A stretch of DNA of 14,961 bases from Emcibacteraceae bacterium (GTDB lineage Bacteria > Pseudomonadota > Alphaproteobacteria > Sphingomonadales > Emcibacteraceae). Within the stretch, counting starts at the first letter, position 1; the number at the start of each line of letters is the position of its first letter. The translations under genes were made by a program, and so were the position numbers. The DNA is taken from contig JAESUD010000154.1 in assembly GCA_016763335.1 (NCBI GenBank), positions 1 to 14,961 on the forward strand, read 5' to 3'. A model generated the notes under the pieces. It saw only the letters and a program-made list of their open reading frames with translations, was not told where the DNA came from and did not search any database. Positions 14,556-14,961 of this stretch are shown one piece after another.

Positions 14556-14961
14556 ATGCTTGATCCAGAAATTTGTAAAAAGGCTAGACTATCCCGTGAC
14601 CCTCGCTTTGATGGTAAGTTTTTCACTGCGGTCAAAACGACAAAAATTTATTGTAGGTCAATATGCCCTGTGTTTCCCCCAAAGGAAGAAAATGTACTCT
14701 ATTTTCCGTCAGCTATTGAGGCCGCGAATTTTGGATATAGACCTTGCATGAGGTGCCGACCGGACAGCGCCCCTGGCTCTCCCGCTTGGAAGGGCGTGGA
14801 TGCTACTCTTGAAAGGGTGCTTAAGTTAATTAACGAAGGGGCGTTACAGGAAGGCTCTCTTCAAACACTTGCTGACAAGCTTGGTATAACGGATAGATAT
14901 TTGAGGCAGCTTTTTGATAAAAACCTTGGAATATCTCCAAAAGCTTACGCACTTTACCAGC
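14556..14961 (+). CDS. Ada-type regulator/AlkA fusion, 3' end cut off by window
   Basis: 135 residues are visible and the frame is open to the window edge. The N-terminus is an Ada zinc-binding domain. RDPRFDGKFFTAVKTTKIYC leads into a four-cysteine site at C33, C37, C64 and C67 (YCRSICP and YRPCMRCRPD), equivalent to C38/C42/C69/C72 of E. coli Ada. In Ada the first cysteine takes methyl groups from DNA phosphotriesters. An AraC-type helix-turn-helix follows (about 84-135: LERVLKLINEGAL, LADKLGITDRYLRQLFDKNLG). RFDGKFFTAVKTT and PGSPAW are typical of proteins that continue into an AlkA-like 3-methyladenine glycosylase, so I expect that domain beyond the edge. An in-frame ATG at 14550 is an alternative start; GAG at 14547-14549 favours 14556. 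The first domains are secure; the fusion is inferred. Confidence 0.87.
   Translation, partial: MLDPEICKKARLSRDPRFDGKFFTAVKTTKIYCRSICPVFPPKEENVLYFPSAIEAANFGYRPCMRCRPDSAPGSPAWKGVDATLERVLKLINEGALQEGSLQTLADKLGITDRYLRQLFDKNLGISPKAYALYQ

Noticed and set aside
14560..14751. 63-codon plus-strand frame at the start of the Ada-like gene
   Set aside because: It is in a different phase from the Ada zinc-domain frame, which has the four cysteines and matches the family from its start.
1..14961. CRISPR array or toxin-antitoxin pair
   Set aside because: No regularly spaced direct repeats and no small gene pair with matching features were found on either strand.

Overview
The window most likely comes from the chromosome of a low-GC alphaproteobacterium. 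The evidence is the order dnaG, rpoD, tRNA-Ile(CAU), an RpoD with an alphaproteobacterial-style end ([13 protein letters not shown]), and AT-rich base use throughout. A marine lineage is plausible, but the order or genus cannot be fixed from this sequence.

Layout. Positions 1-3676 are conserved core: the 3' part of dnaG (primase, cut by the window edge) and the complete rpoD (primary sigma factor). A 12-bp hairpin and a tRNA-Ile2(CAU) gene follow. Positions 3866-4975 are a gene-poor, AT-rich stretch. It holds a minus-strand membrane protein whose reading frame appears broken by a one-base indel in an A5/T5 run, with about 90 further codons surviving in the other frame.

Positions 4976-12276 form a compact co-directional cluster of envelope genes. 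It contains an MBOAT O-acyltransferase with an SGNH-like partner, a doubtful small ORF, and a HAD-phosphatase/UbiA fusion resembling decaprenyl-phosphate phosphoribosyltransferases. It continues with a four-helix SMR/ArnE-like protein and two multi-spanning GT-C-like membrane proteins. Together these suggest one pathway. A pentose-phosphate would be loaded onto a polyprenyl phosphate and dephosphorylated by the fused HAD domain. The lipid-sugar would be flipped by the SMR protein and the sugar transferred on the periplasmic side by the GT-C proteins. MBOAT/SGNH would acylate the same or another surface glycan. No DprE1/DprE2 epimerase and no nucleotide-sugar glycosyltransferases are present, so ribose is as likely as arabinose, and the acceptor is unknown.

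Positions 12273-14277 carry two minus-strand genes: an exported ADP-ribosylglycohydrolase-family protein, convergent with the cluster and sharing stop-codon bases with it, and a DinB-family protein. At 14556 a plus-strand gene begins with an Ada-type zinc domain and an AraC-type helix-turn-helix, typical of Ada-AlkA alkylation-repair fusions; it runs off the window.
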